A DNA stretch of 57,199 nucleotides. Origin: an uncultured Eubacteriales bacterium (GTDB taxonomy: Bacteria > Bacillota > Clostridia > Lachnospirales > Lachnospiraceae). The notes under the pieces are model-generated. The model searched no databases and was not told the origin of the DNA. It was given only the letters and a program-made list of their open reading frames with translations. Every line of letters starts with the position of its first letter. Positions within the stretch are counted from its first letter, which is position 1. This document shows positions 8,172 through 17,476 of this stretch, in pieces. The stretch is taken from positions 1 to 57,199 of the forward strand of contig ONBN01000010.1 in NCBI GenBank assembly GCA_900316115.1, read 5' to 3'. A program made the position numbers and the translations under genes.

Positions 8172-10115
8172 TTATTTACGATACAGTTTGGAAAGACGGC
8201 TTTCCTGATAATAAGGAACATGCCTGGTCCAGTCACTTCCAACCTGACGGTTCAGATAAGTTCTGGTATAACGCAGGGAATTGGCAGTATCCATATTCTG
8301 GAAAACACGGAACGCTTTTTTACCCTTGATTCCCATAGAAAGTCCCTGTGCAACCTCATGACTTTCATCTTGGTAACTGCGGATCATGAACCCATCCACC
8401 ATGGGATTGCAGGCAGCTATATAATAGCCAAGTGCAAGTGCTGCAGCCTGTACATCTTCGCCCTGGGAAGAGGTGAAGCCCTGTTCAGACAGAATGACCC
8501 TTGTTTTGGAACCATAATTTTTCTTAATATAATTAGTAAGAACACTTAAATTAGTCAGGGTGATCACCTGTGAGGTGGAGTGGTTTGTCAGACTGTCTGC
8601 ATGCCTTCCTGACCAGAAATCAGGCTCTGTAAGAGGGAATGGATAAGCGTGGTAAGCCAGGTTCCAGTTTACATTTGGCTGCATATTTTTCAGGCAGGAA
8701 TTAAAACTATTTAAAATGGATTTTCCGGAATAATCCTCCCAGGTATTATTCCAGTACTGATCAAGGCAGATAAAAATCTTGGAGCTTGCACGCTGTCCTC
8801 TAACTGCATTATAAAGGGACCGGAAGGCTTCGCTGTACATCTGTATATACTGGCTCTGGGAAACTTTCCCGGCATAATTCCAGCGGCTACAGGAATTTAC
8901 CTCATTGCCCAGGATCCAGTTGCTTACATAGCAGTTATCCTGGGAAAACATCTGGGACAAAAAGGAAAACAGGGCTTCCATTTTCTGGCGGGAAGCAGGT
9001 GTTTTTGTATTCCATGCATAATATGCAGATTTGGATCCAGGAGCTTTGGCTGCGATCAGATCTTTGGTGGCTGGTGTCCAGTCAAGGAGCAGCTGCATAG
9101 TTACCTGGATGCCTTTCTGGTTGCATTGCTGGACAAGAGAAGTATAACCGCCGATTTTATTAAAATTATATTTTTTTCCATTATATGTATAGGAAACACT
9201 TTCGGTATTCTGAGCAAGCACTACAGAAACAGGCAGATTAAAAAATATGGTTTTGCTTCCTGTTGCAGTGATCTGGTCTATGGAAGTGGTCTGAAGACCT
9301 TTTTTTGTTGCCGGAAGCTGATAAGCAGCTGTGTGGAAAGCTGTTTTTTCTGGATTCTTTACGTATTGCCCATCACTGATCCGTTTGAAAGAAGCAAGCT
9401 TGTTAGGAACTTTTGTCTTTACTGCAATGGCATACTTGGAAAGTACATATTCCGGATGACCGGAGGTATTCAGTTTAAAGGTGATGGATTTGTTTTTTCC
9501 TTTTGGTTTTGTTATCCTGGCTACTTTCTTTGTCAGCTTATTATTAGATGGATTTACCTGAAAAAGGTAGTAATATTTATCCTGGCTTTTTACAGGGGCA
9601 GAAATCTTTGCAGTGACTCTCACCTGCCCGGCTGCATAGCCCTGACATACCAGCCTGACTGAAGAAGCAGAGACTGAGGCTTTAGCACTGCTGGAAAATA
9701 CCGGTTCTGTGGAAAGGGAGGAAAAGGGATCCTCAACATCTTCTGCAGCAGGTGTATCTGGTTCCTGCGTGTCAGTATCTTCAGGTGAAACCGGGACCAC
9801 CTCAGGCTCGGGAGTAACATCTGTAAATTCATCTACTGCTGTGCTTGTTTCATCGTTTGAAGCATTATCAGTTGAATTATCCATCCGGTCATTAACATCT
9901 TCTGTATGCTCATCTGAATTTCCTATGTTTTCAGTGCTGCCCGCTTCGTCAGAAAACGGATCAGAAGAATTATCTGGGGTCGTAGCCGGTATCTGGGATG
10001 GGGCGGACACCTCAGAATTTTCCGTACCGGAACTGAATTCTTCAGCGGAAACCGGTGCAAAAGATGAAAATGTAAGTGCAGTGGCCAATACACAGGCCAA
10101 CCATTTTTTCTTCAT
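8172..10115 (-). CDS. Secreted glycosidase-like protein (DUF5722 family)
   Basis: A 647-residue exported protein. A classical signal peptide (about 1-24, ending VSAEE) is followed by a roughly 120-residue linker rich in Ser, Thr, Asp, Glu and Pro, then a beta-rich region and a TIM-barrel-like C-terminal half. ILGNEVNS (Glu405) and ILSEQGF (Glu544) resemble the acid/base and nucleophile strands of clan GH-A glycosidases; FYHAYPFPLTEPDFW-like text (AYHAYPFPLTEPDFW) lies between. I assign DUF5722 by pattern. Substrate is unknown. The gene is monocistronic, with GAGGAGG before its ATG and a 107-base leader. Confidence 0.78.
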   Translation of the reverse strand: MKKKWLACVLATALTFSSFAPVSAEEFSSGTENSEVSAPSQIPATTPDNSSDPFSDEAGSTENIGNSDEHTEDVNDRMDNSTDNASNDETSTAVDEFTDVTPEPEVVPVSPEDTDTQEPDTPAAEDVEDPFSSLSTEPVFSSSAKASVSASSVRLVCQGYAAGQVRVTAKISAPVKSQDKYYYLFQVNPSNNKLTKKVARITKPKGKNKSITFKLNTSGHPEYVLSKYAIAVKTKVPNKLASFKRISDGQYVKNPEKTAFHTAAYQLPATKKGLQTTSIDQITATGSKTIFFNLPVSVVLAQNTESVSYTYNGKKYNFNKIGGYTSLVQQCNQKGIQVTMQLLLDWTPATKDLIAAKAPGSKSAYYAWNTKTPASRQKMEALFSFLSQMFSQDNCYVSNWILGNEVNSCSRWNYAGKVSQSQYIQMYSEAFRSLYNAVRGQRASSKIFICLDQYWNNTWEDYSGKSILNSFNSCLKNMQPNVNWNLAYHAYPFPLTEPDFWSGRHADSLTNHSTSQVITLTNLSVLTNYIKKNYGSKTRVILSEQGFTSSQGEDVQAAALALGYYIAACNPMVDGFMIRSYQDESHEVAQGLSMGIKGKKAFRVFQNMDTANSLRYTRTYLNRQVGSDWTRHVPYYQESRLSKLYRK

Positions 10116-10222
10116 AAAGTAGTAACCTCCTCAAAAAGCTAATGTCAGCCCGTCCAATATCCATGAAATTGCCCATGCAAGCAGGGCTCATACATGGCTG
10201 CTGTCCGGGACTTTCATAGTAA

Positions 10223-10230
10223 ATTATACA
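10223..10230 (-). promoter_or_regulatory. Extended -10 for the DUF5722 gene
   Basis: On the minus strand TG-TATAAT is read at 10230-10223, an extended -10. No good -35 is seen at the right spacing. The resulting leader of about 100 bases contains AGCCC/GGGCT pairing but matches no riboswitch class I know. Confidence 0.4.
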
Positions 10231-10279
10231 AGATAATATACTGCTAGGGAAGTAAAATGCAAAAAACCACGCAAAATAC

Positions 10280-10308
10280 TTGACAACCGGAAATAAACGT
10301 GGTAATTT
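10280..10308 (+). promoter_or_regulatory. Promoter of the trp T-box operon
   Basis: Consensus TTGACA at 10280-10285 and TAATTT at 10303-10308 with a 17-base spacer. It lies immediately before the T-box leader. Confidence 0.7.
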
Positions 10309-10314
10309 ATAGAA

Positions 10315-10612
10315 AACAATTTAACAAGATAAACCGTTGAAGCGGAGATAAAAACAGCTCAGCGCGCACAGAGAATCCGGGAAGGTGAGAGCCGGGTGGA
10401 ATGCAGGCTGTTAAATGGACCGCAGAGGGCACAGGGAAAGGCAATACAGATGATATAACTGCCAAGTATTCTGTGACGTGAAGGCATACGTCAGTTGCCG
10501 GGAATATGATAGTATTCCTCAAAGAGTACGGCCAGACCGTAAATCAAGGTGGCACCGCGGGTGAATGATAACTCGTCCTTGACAGAAGCTGATTCTGTCA
10601 GGGGCGTTTTTT
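10315..10612 (+). promoter_or_regulatory. Tryptophan T-box leader
   Basis: The T-box sequence AAGGTGGCACCGCGG is at 10546-10560 and is followed by a terminator, CGTCCTTGACAGAA...TCTGTCAGGGGCG with a T-run (10573-10612). Upstream, the stem I landmarks GAGA and GGTGAGAGCC are visible, and TGG followed by A at 10416-10418 (AAATGGACC) is the best specifier, matching the trp genes downstream. Uncharged tRNA-Trp would stabilise the antiterminator and allow expression of the operon. Confidence 0.93.
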
Positions 10613-10664
10613 ATTTTCAAAAATATCTGAAAATACAGTCCAAGGCAGAATTGCCAGACAACCG

Positions 10665-10723
10665 CGCACTTAGAATGCTTTAAAGTGTATATGCAGTGCC
10701 CATGTACCACGCACTTAGAATGC
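10665..10723 (+). repeat. Two direct copies of CGCACTTAGAATGC
   Basis: An identical 14-base word occurs at 10665-10678 and 10710-10723, 45 bases apart, between the T-box terminator and trpE. The second copy ends 27 bases before the trpE ATG, so it could affect ribosome loading or bind a regulator. Its role is unknown. Confidence 0.75.
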
Positions 10724-10750
10724 ATCAAAAACTGATCAGGAGGTGTTCCT

Positions 10751-12238
10751 ATGTATCCATCATTAGAAACTGTAAAACAACTGGCATCACAGGGAGACTA
10801 CAAACGGATTCCGGTATGCAGGGAATTATTTTCCGATAAGTATACGCCAGTGGAAGTTATGCGTATGTTGAAAAAAGCAAGTCATCACTGCTACCTGCTG
10901 GAAAGCGCAAGCCAAAGCGAGGCATGGGGCAGATACTCATTCCTGGGATATGACCCGGTGATGGAAATTACCTGCAGTGAGGGCAACATGAAGATCCGGC
11001 ATACAGCAGAAAATGGCCATCAGGAAGAAAAAAATATTCAGGTAGCTCATCCAGGCGAAACCCTGCGGCAGGTGCTGGATCAGTACAAAAGCCCAAGAGT
11101 AGAAGGGCTTCCCACTTTTACCGGCGGCCTGGTTGGATATTTTTCCTATGATTACATCCGATACAGCGAGCCAAAGCTGAAACTGGGAGCCAAAGGCCAG
11201 CAGGACTTCAGAGACATGGATCTGATGCTGTTTGACCAGGTGATCGCCTTTGATCATTACAGACAAAAGCTTCTTCTTATCACAGGAGTAAAAACCGAAG
11301 ACATAGACACTTCTTATCAGGAAGCCGAAAAGAAACTGCAGGAAATGGCAGACCTGATCAAAAAAGAAGATAAAATGGAATTTCCACCTATTCATCTGCT
11401 GTCGGAAATCCAGCCGGAACTTCCGGAAAAAGAATACTGTGAGATCGTAGAAAAAGCAAAGCAGTACATTAAAGAAGGAGATATTTTCCAGGTGGTGCTG
11501 TCAAATCCTATGAGGGCAAAGGCAGAGGGAAGCCTGTTTGATACTTACCGGGTACTGCGTGCAACGAATCCATCTCCTTATATGTTCTATTTTTCAAGCG
11601 ATGATATTGAGATCGCAGGCGCATCCCCGGAGACCCTGGCAAAGCTGGATCAGGGCAGACTCAGTACTTTCCCGCTGGCAGGAACAAGACCAAGAGGAAA
11701 AGACCGGGAAGAGGATATGGCACTGGAAGCAGATCTTCTGAAAGATGAAAAAGAACTGGCAGAGCATAACATGCTTGTAGATCTGGGAAGAAACGATATT
11801 GGAAAGATCAGTAAGATCGGAACTGTAAAGGTGGAAAAATATCTGGATGTGGAGCGGTATTCCTGTGTAATGCATCTTGGATCCACTGTGGTGGGACAGA
11901 TCCGGGATGATAAAGATGCAGTGGATGCAGTAGACGCTATCCTTCCGGCAGGTACCCTTTCCGGTGCACCAAAATTCCGTGCATGCCAGATCATCGATGA
12001 ACTTGAAAAAAGCAAACGGGGAATCTACGGTGGCGCCATTGGATATATGGATTTTACCGGAAATCTGGATGTATGTATTGCTATTCGTCTTGTATATAAA
12101 AAGAACGGTGAGATCTGTATCCGGTCCGGTGCAGGGATCGTGGCAGACAGTGTACCTGAAAAGGAATTTATGGAATGCAAAAATAAGGCAAAGGCAGTGA
12201 TCCGTGCACTTGCCCAGGCAGAGGAGGGAATCCAATGA
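10751..12238 (+). CDS. trpE: Anthranilate synthase component I
   Basis: Aminase subunit converting chorismate and ammonia to anthranilate. The 495 residues match the family. Seen are the N-terminal Trp-binding LLESA segment (residues about 48-53), the chorismate-binding domain with DIFQVVLS, TFPLAGTRPRG, DLGRNDIGK, VMHLGSTVVG, ILPAGTLSGAPK, GGAIGY and IRSGAGIVADS. The AGGAGGTG ribosome site is optimal. trpE's last four bases overlap the trpG start (ATGA), coupling the two subunits. Expression is governed by the Trp T-box upstream, and LLESA implies feedback inhibition by tryptophan. Confidence 0.97.
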   Translation: MYPSLETVKQLASQGDYKRIPVCRELFSDKYTPVEVMRMLKKASHHCYLLESASQSEAWGRYSFLGYDPVMEITCSEGNMKIRHTAENGHQEEKNIQVAHPGETLRQVLDQYKSPRVEGLPTFTGGLVGYFSYDYIRYSEPKLKLGAKGQQDFRDMDLMLFDQVIAFDHYRQKLLLITGVKTEDIDTSYQEAEKKLQEMADLIKKEDKMEFPPIHLLSEIQPELPEKEYCEIVEKAKQYIKEGDIFQVVLSNPMRAKAEGSLFDTYRVLRATNPSPYMFYFSSDDIEIAGASPETLAKLDQGRLSTFPLAGTRPRGKDREEDMALEADLLKDEKELAEHNMLVDLGRNDIGKISKIGTVKVEKYLDVERYSCVMHLGSTVVGQIRDDKDAVDAVDAILPAGTLSGAPKFRACQIIDELEKSKRGIYGGAIGYMDFTGNLDVCIAIRLVYKKNGEICIRSGAGIVADSVPEKEFMECKNKAKAVIRALAQAEEGIQ

Positions 12239-12807
12239 TCCTGTTAATTGATAATTATGACAGTTTTTCTTATAACCTTTATCAGCTGATCGGTTCTGTA
12301 AACGGCGATATCAAGGTGATCAGAAATGATGAATATACAGTAGAAGAAATCCGAAAACTGAAACCAGAAGCGATTGTGCTTTCACCGGGACCAGGAAGAC
12401 CGGAGGATGCAGGTGTATGTGTGGATGTGATCCGTACCTGCAGGGGCGAGATCCCGATCCTGGGAGTCTGCCTGGGGCATCAGGCCATCTGCCAGGCCTT
12501 TGGAGGAACCATCACCTATGCAAAAGAACTAATGCATGGAAAACAAAAAGAGATTATCCAGATCTGTGAAAACCGGTTATTTGCAGGACTTCCCCAGGTA
12601 TTTAAAGCAGCCAGATACCATTCTCTGGCAGCAAAAGAAGAAACCCTTCCGGGAGAACTGAAGGTTACTGCAAGATCAGAAGACGGCGAGGTAATGGCAG
12701 TAGAACATACAAAGTATCCTGTATTTGGTGTACAGTTTCATCCGGAATCTGTAATGACACCAGATGGAAAAAAGATGATTGAGAATTTTCTGGACAGTAT
12801 CAAATAG
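12235..12807 (+). CDS. trpG: Anthranilate synthase component II (glutamine amidotransferase)
   Basis: Class I glutamine amidotransferase supplying ammonia to TrpE. The 190-residue protein has the DNYDSFSYNL N-terminus, the oxyanion segment SPGPGRPEDAG, the nucleophile elbow GVCLGHQ (Cys about 79) and the catalytic HPES (VQFHPESV). It is not fused to TrpD. The start overlaps the trpE stop by four bases. In many Firmicutes this subunit also serves PabB; no second copy is visible here. Confidence 0.96.
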   Translation: MILLIDNYDSFSYNLYQLIGSVNGDIKVIRNDEYTVEEIRKLKPEAIVLSPGPGRPEDAGVCVDVIRTCRGEIPILGVCLGHQAICQAFGGTITYAKELMHGKQKEIIQICENRLFAGLPQVFKAARYHSLAAKEETLPGELKVTARSEDGEVMAVEHTKYPVFGVQFHPESVMTPDGKKMIENFLDSIK

Positions 12808-12822
12808 AAAATATCAGATAGA

Positions 12823-12908
12823 AATCAGATAAGAGAAATCAAACAAGAGATATTAGATAAGAAAAATCAGATAAGAGACATTAAATAAGTGAGATATTAG
12901 ATAAAAGA
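12823..12908 (+). repeat. Imperfect tandem duplication of a 42-base A-rich unit
   Basis: Two successive units, 12823-12864 and 12865-12908, each begin AATCAGATAAGAGA and contain GATATTAGATAA. They fill nearly the whole trpG-trpD gap and contain stop codons in several frames. No gene or hairpin is seen; it is a non-coding spacer that grew by duplication. Confidence 0.72.
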
Positions 12909-12924
12909 CGAGGAGGACAAAATC

Positions 12925-13935
12925 ATGATCAAAGAAGCGATTATCAAATTATCCAAAAAAGAGGATCTCAGTTATCAGGAAGCAGAAACCGTTATGGATG
13001 AGATCATGAGCGGAAAAGCAACACCTGTGCAGATGTCCGCATATCTTACAGCCCTGTCCCTGAAGGGGGAAACCATTGATGAGATCACTGCATCTGCAGC
13101 TGGCATGCGTGCCCATTGTGTGAAGCTTCTCCATGATATGGATGTGCTGGAGATCGTAGGAACCGGTGGAGATGGAGCTAATTCCTTTAATATTTCCACT
13201 ACCTCTGCCATGGTGATCGCAGCAGGCGGTGTACCTGTGGCAAAACACGGCAACAGGGCAGCATCTTCCAAATCCGGTGCAGCAGATGTTCTGGAAGCTT
13301 TAGGCGTAAAGATCACAGTTTCACCAGAGGAAAGTGCAAGGATACTGAAAAAGATCAACATTTGTTTCCTGTTTGCACAGAATTACCACTTTGCAATGAA
13401 GTATGTGGCACCTATCCGGAAAGAACTGGGGATCCGTACAGTGTTTAACATTCTTGGGCCTTTAAGCAATCCTGCAGGAGCCAATATGGAACTGATGGGT
13501 GTTTATGATGAAGCACTTGTTGAGCCATTGGCACAGGTTATGGCAAAGCTGGGTGTTGTAAGGGGCATGGTAGTTTACGGACAGGACAAGCTGGATGAGA
13601 TTTCCATGAGTGCTCCTACAACAGTTTGCGAGATCAGGGATGGATGGTTCCAGTCTTATCAGATCCAGCCGGAGCAGTTTGGATATGCACGCTGCTCCAA
13701 GGAAGATCTGGTAGGCGGTACACCCCAGGAGAACGCACAGATCACCAGAGACATTCTGGAGGGCAGGGAAAAAGGGCCGAAGCGTCAGGCAGTGTGCTTA
13801 AATGCAGGCGCATCCCTTTATATTACAGGAAAAGCCAAAACCATAGAAGAAGGTGTAAAGATGGCTGAAAACCTGATCGACAGCGGTGCTGTTGCAAAGA
13901 AACTGGAAGAATTTATTTACGAAACAAACCACTGA
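12925..13935 (+). CDS. trpD: Anthranilate phosphoribosyltransferase
   Basis: Joins anthranilate to PRPP, giving phosphoribosylanthranilate. The 336-residue protein carries the glycine loop [14 protein letters not shown] for [25 protein letters not shown], and the family segment [12 protein letters not shown]. The ribosome site GAGGAGG lies at an ideal distance. It is separated from trpG by the duplicated A-rich spacer and followed 16 bases later by trpC. Confidence 0.97.
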   Translation: MIKEAIIKLSKKEDLSYQEAETVMDEIMSGKATPVQMSAYLTALSLKGETIDEITASAAGMRAHCVKLLHDMDVLEIVGTGGDGANSFNISTTSAMVIAAGGVPVAKHGNRAASSKSGAADVLEALGVKITVSPEESARILKKINICFLFAQNYHFAMKYVAPIRKELGIRTVFNILGPLSNPAGANMELMGVYDEALVEPLAQVMAKLGVVRGMVVYGQDKLDEISMSAPTTVCEIRDGWFQSYQIQPEQFGYARCSKEDLVGGTPQENAQITRDILEGREKGPKRQAVCLNAGASLYITGKAKTIEEGVKMAENLIDSGAVAKKLEEFIYETNH

Positions 13936-13951
13936 AAAGAGACTGGAAGCC

Positions 13952-14752
13952 ATGAATATTTTAGAGGAAATCGGAGAAAAAACAAAGGAACGGATCCAGG
14001 AAGAAAAGAAACAGTGTTCACTGGAAGAGATGCGAAGGGCAGCAGAGGAAAAGGCAGAAAATAAGGAAAAACCTACATTTTTACAGGCACTGAAAGCACA
14101 GGGAATGTCTTATATCTGCGAAGTGAAGAAAGCTTCTCCTTCCAAAGGACTGATTGCCCCGGATTTTCCCTGGCTTGATATTGCAAAGGAATATGAGGCT
14201 GCAGGAGCAAGTGCTGTCTCCTGCCTTACAGAGCCCTTCTATTTTATGGGCCAGAACCATTATCTTGAAAAGATCGCAGAAGAAATAAATATTCCCGTAC
14301 TCCGCAAGGATTTCACTGTGGATGAATATATGATCTATCAGGCAAAAGCACTGGGAGCCAGTGCAGTGCTTCTGATCTGCTCCCTTCTGGATGACCGTAA
14401 GCTTCAGGCTTTTTACCAGCTGGCAGAAGAACTTCATATGGATGCCCTTGTGGAAGCCCATGATGAAAACGAAGTGCTGCGTGCCCTGGACTGCGGAGCA
14501 AAGATCATTGGAGTGAATAACAGGGATCTGAAAACATTTCAGGTGGACACAGGGAACAGTATCCGCCTTCGGAAAATGGCTCCTGCAGATACCGTGTTTG
14601 TATCAGAAAGCGGGATCCGTACTTCAGAGGATATCAAGAGGCTCAGGGAAAATGATATTCAGGCTGTGCTGATCGGCGAAACACTGATGAGAAGCCCGGA
14701 CAAAAGAAAGGCTCTGGAAGAATTAAACGGAGGCCCTTTATGCCAAAAGTAA
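13952..14752 (+). CDS. trpC: Indole-3-glycerol phosphate synthase
   Basis: Closes the indole ring from CdRP. TIM barrel of 266 residues with the family motifs EVKKASPSKG (catalytic Lys), ASAVSCLTEPFYF, LRKDFTVDEYMI, LVEAHDENE, IGVNNRDLKTF and VSESGI. The open frame extends to 13886 inside trpD, but the ATG at 13952 (MNILEEI) fits the family start. The ribosome site (GGAAG) is weak, which suggests coupling with trpD. The end overlaps trpF by 13 bases. Confidence 0.96.
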   Translation: MNILEEIGEKTKERIQEEKKQCSLEEMRRAAEEKAENKEKPTFLQALKAQGMSYICEVKKASPSKGLIAPDFPWLDIAKEYEAAGASAVSCLTEPFYFMGQNHYLEKIAEEINIPVLRKDFTVDEYMIYQAKALGASAVLLICSLLDDRKLQAFYQLAEELHMDALVEAHDENEVLRALDCGAKIIGVNNRDLKTFQVDTGNSIRLRKMAPADTVFVSESGIRTSEDIKRLRENDIQAVLIGETLMRSPDKRKALEELNGGPLCQK

Positions 14753-15345
14753 AGATCTGCGGATTAAGAACCCTGGAAGACATCCAGGCGGTAAATGACT
14801 GCAAGCCGGATTTTGCCGGATTTATTGTGGAATACCCGAAAAGCAGAAGATCCATTACTTCTGATGAATTAAAGAAACTGACCGGCCAGCTGGATCAAGG
14901 GATCTGTGCAGTAGGTGTTTTTGTAAATGCACAGATAAAGCTGGTGGCGGATCTTTTAAACCAGGGAGTGATCCAGATAGCACAGCTTCACAGACAGGAG
15001 GAAGAAGCATATATCCGGCAGCTGCAGGCAGATACAGGAAGAAAAGTGATCAAAGCATTTTCCATAAAAACAGAAGAAGACATTGCAAAGGCAGAAGTAA
15101 GCAGTGCGGATTATGTTCTTCTGGATCAGGGCAGCGGAGGCACAGGGAAAACCTTTGACTGGCTGCTGGCAAAGAAGATTTCAAGACCTTATTTCCTTGC
15201 AGGAGGACTTGGTGTGGACAATCTGGAAAGTGCTGTAAAAAGCTTAAATCCTTGGGCTGTAGATCTGAGCAGCAGTGTGGAAACAGATGGAAAAAAAGAT
15301 CCAGAAAAGATCAGACAGGCAGTAGAACTGGTACGAAAGCTGTAA
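14740..15345 (+). CDS. trpF: Phosphoribosylanthranilate isomerase
   Basis: Amadori rearrangement of phosphoribosylanthranilate to CdRP. TIM barrel of 201 residues with the N-terminal KICGLRTLED (catalytic Cys), GFIVEYPKSRR, VGVFVNA, QLHRQEEE, DYVLLDQGSGGTGKTFDW (catalytic Asp) and FLAGGLGVDN, ending VDLSSSVETDGKKD. It starts inside the last 13 bases of trpC, so translation is probably coupled. Confidence 0.96.
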   Translation: MPKVKICGLRTLEDIQAVNDCKPDFAGFIVEYPKSRRSITSDELKKLTGQLDQGICAVGVFVNAQIKLVADLLNQGVIQIAQLHRQEEEAYIRQLQADTGRKVIKAFSIKTEEDIAKAEVSSADYVLLDQGSGGTGKTFDWLLAKKISRPYFLAGGLGVDNLESAVKSLNPWAVDLSSSVETDGKKDPEKIRQAVELVRKL

Positions 15346-15387
15346 AAATGCAGGTACTATAGAAATACAAGCAGGAGGAAAAACAAA

Positions 15388-16572
15388 ATGTCTAAAGGCA
15401 GATTTGGAATACATGGAGGCCAGTACATTCCGGAAACACTGATGAACGCAGTGCTGGAACTGGAAGAGGCCTATGAGCATTATAAAAATGACCCGAAATT
15501 TAACAGAGAACTGACAGAGCTTTTTAATGAATATGCAGGCAGGCCATCCAGGCTTTACTATGCAGCCCATATGACAGAAGATCTGGGCGGAGCAAAGGTT
15601 TATCTGAAAAGAGAGGATCTGAACCATACAGGCGCCCACAAGATCAACAATGTGCTTGGGCAGGTGCTTCTGGCAAAGAAAATGGGAAAAACCCGTGTGA
15701 TCGCAGAGACAGGAGCCGGACAGCATGGAGTTGCAACGGCTACTGCAGCAGCCCTGATGGGAATGGAATGCGAAGTCTTTATGGGTGAGGAAGATACAAA
15801 AAGACAGGCATTGAATGTATATAAAATGAAGCTTCTGGGAGCAAAGGTACATCCTGTAACTTCCGGTACAGCTACTTTAAAGGATGCAGTTTCTGAAACA
15901 ATGCGAGAGTGGACAAACAGGATCGCTGATACCCATTACGTGCTTGGCTCTGTTATGGGGCCACATCCTTTCCCTACCATTGTACGTGATTTCCAGGCTG
16001 TGATCTCCAAAGAGATCAAGGAGCAGATGCTGGAAAAAGAAGGAAAGCTTCCGGATGCAGTGCTTGCCTGCGTAGGCGGCGGCTCCAATGCAATCGGTAC
16101 TTTTTATCATTTTATTGAAGATAAGGATGTACAGCTGATCGGCTGTGAGGCAGCAGGCCGTGGTATTAATACAGCAGAGACAGCAGCTACCATTGCAACC
16201 GGAAAACTGGGAATTTTCCATGGGATGAAGTCTTATTTCTGCCAGGATGAATATGGTCAGATTGCTCCTGTATATTCTATTTCAGCAGGACTGGATTACC
16301 CTGGGATCGGGCCTGAGCATGCTCATCTGTACGATACAGGAAGAGCACAGTATGTTCCTGTCACAGATGATGAGGCTGTAGATGCTTTTGAGTATCTGTC
16401 CAGGATCGAGGGAATCATCCCTGCTATTGAAAGTGCCCATGCAGTGGCATATGCAAGAAAGATCGTGCCGAATATGAGAAAAGACCAGTGTGTTGTGATC
16501 ACTATTTCAGGCCGTGGAGATAAGGACTGTGCAGCAATTGCCAGATACAGAGGGGAGGATATCCATGAATAA
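15388..16572 (+). CDS. trpB: Tryptophan synthase beta chain
   Basis: PLP enzyme condensing indole and serine. The 394-residue protein belongs to the standard TrpB1 group: [14 protein letters not shown]-terminus, [15 protein letters not shown] with the PLP lysine, [12 protein letters not shown], the phosphate-binding GGGSNAIG, and [14 protein letters not shown] good AGGAGG site precedes the ATG. The stop overlaps the trpA start by eight bases, consistent with formation of the alpha2beta2 complex. Confidence 0.98.
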   Translation: MSKGRFGIHGGQYIPETLMNAVLELEEAYEHYKNDPKFNRELTELFNEYAGRPSRLYYAAHMTEDLGGAKVYLKREDLNHTGAHKINNVLGQVLLAKKMGKTRVIAETGAGQHGVATATAAALMGMECEVFMGEEDTKRQALNVYKMKLLGAKVHPVTSGTATLKDAVSETMREWTNRIADTHYVLGSVMGPHPFPTIVRDFQAVISKEIKEQMLEKEGKLPDAVLACVGGGSNAIGTFYHFIEDKDVQLIGCEAAGRGINTAETAATIATGKLGIFHGMKSYFCQDEYGQIAPVYSISAGLDYPGIGPEHAHLYDTGRAQYVPVTDDEAVDAFEYLSRIEGIIPAIESAHAVAYARKIVPNMRKDQCVVITISGRGDKDCAAIARYRGEDIHE

Positions 16573-17344
16573 GAATATAGCAGAGGCATTCAGTAAAGGA
16601 AAAGCATTTATTCCTTTTGTTACCTGCGGGGATCCGTCCCTTGATGTAACAGAACAGATCGTATATGCAATGGAAGAAGCAGGTGCAGACCTGATCGAAC
16701 TTGGGATTCCGTTTTCTGATCCAACAGCAGAAGGTCCTGTGATCCAGGCTGCCAATGTAAGAGCATTAAGCGGCGGTGTAACAACAGATAAGGTTTTTGA
16801 TATGGTGGTCCGTATCCGTAAGAAAACCAGGATTCCAATGGTATTTATGACTTATGCAAATGTGGTTTTTTCTTATGGAACTGAGAGATTTATCAAAAAA
16901 GCATCAGAGATCGGGATGGATGGACTGATTCTTCCGGATGTGCCATTTGAAGAAAAAGAAGAATTTGACAGTGTGTGCAAAGCATATGGACTGGATCTGA
17001 TCTCCCTGATCGCACCTACTTCCCATGAAAGGATCGCAATGATCGCAAAAGAAGCAGAAGGTTTTGTATACTGTGTATCTTCTCTTGGAGTAACTGGTAC
17101 AAGAAGCCAGATCACTACAGATATCGGTGCAATGGTACAGCTTGTAAAGGCAGAAAAACAGATCCCATGTGCTGTAGGTTTTGGTATAAGCACACCAGAG
17201 CAGGCAAAAAAAATGGCAGAGCAGTCTGACGGAGCCATCGTAGGATCTGCCATTGTTAAGCTGTGTGCAAAGTATGGAAAGGACTGTGTACCTTACGTGA
17301 AAGAGTATGTAAAATCCATGAAGGATGCTATACGGAACATATAA
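16565..17344 (+). CDS. trpA: Tryptophan synthase alpha chain
   Basis: Cleaves indole-3-glycerol phosphate to indole and GAP and channels indole to TrpB. The 259 residues form a TIM barrel with [27 protein letters not shown] (catalytic Glu and Asp), [11 protein letters not shown], and SLGVTGTR. The ATG at 16565 has GGGGAGGA upstream and lies within the last eight bases of trpB; the open frame extends to 16514 but that start is inside trpB. It is the last gene of the operon, followed by a strong terminator. Confidence 0.97.
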   Translation: MNKNIAEAFSKGKAFIPFVTCGDPSLDVTEQIVYAMEEAGADLIELGIPFSDPTAEGPVIQAANVRALSGGVTTDKVFDMVVRIRKKTRIPMVFMTYANVVFSYGTERFIKKASEIGMDGLILPDVPFEEKEEFDSVCKAYGLDLISLIAPTSHERIAMIAKEAEGFVYCVSSLGVTGTRSQITTDIGAMVQLVKAEKQIPCAVGFGISTPEQAKKMAEQSDGAIVGSAIVKLCAKYGKDCVPYVKEYVKSMKDAIRNI

Positions 17345-17385
17345 CAGAATATGTAATTGAGTATATAACTGAGCAGACAGGCAGT

Positions 17386-17428
17386 AAAAAAGAGGGCAAA
17401 AAGATTGACTTTTTCCCCTCTTTTTTTT
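17386..17428 (+). terminator. Terminator of the trp operon
   Basis: AAAAAAGAGGGCAAAAAG (17386-17403) pairs with CTTTTTCCCCTCTTTTTT (from 17409), ending in a run of eight T. Confidence 0.9.
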
Positions 17429-17476
17429 ATATTATAACGTGAATATGTAAAAAATATGTAAAAAGAGGGACTGAAC

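Noticed and set aside
9709-10122. A 137-residue plus-strand frame rich in Ser and Gly
   Set aside because: It is the antisense of the acidic Ser/Thr linker and signal peptide of the DUF5722 gene.
10124-10222. Possible riboswitch in the leader of the DUF5722 gene
   Set aside because: Some AGCCC/GGGCT pairing exists, but no conserved motif of a known class is present.
12808-12924. Possible CRISPR-like array in the trpG-trpD spacer
   Set aside because: Only two imperfect units with no unique spacers; no cas genes anywhere in the window.
15244-15852. A 202-residue minus-strand frame
   Set aside because: Antisense to the end of trpF and start of trpB.
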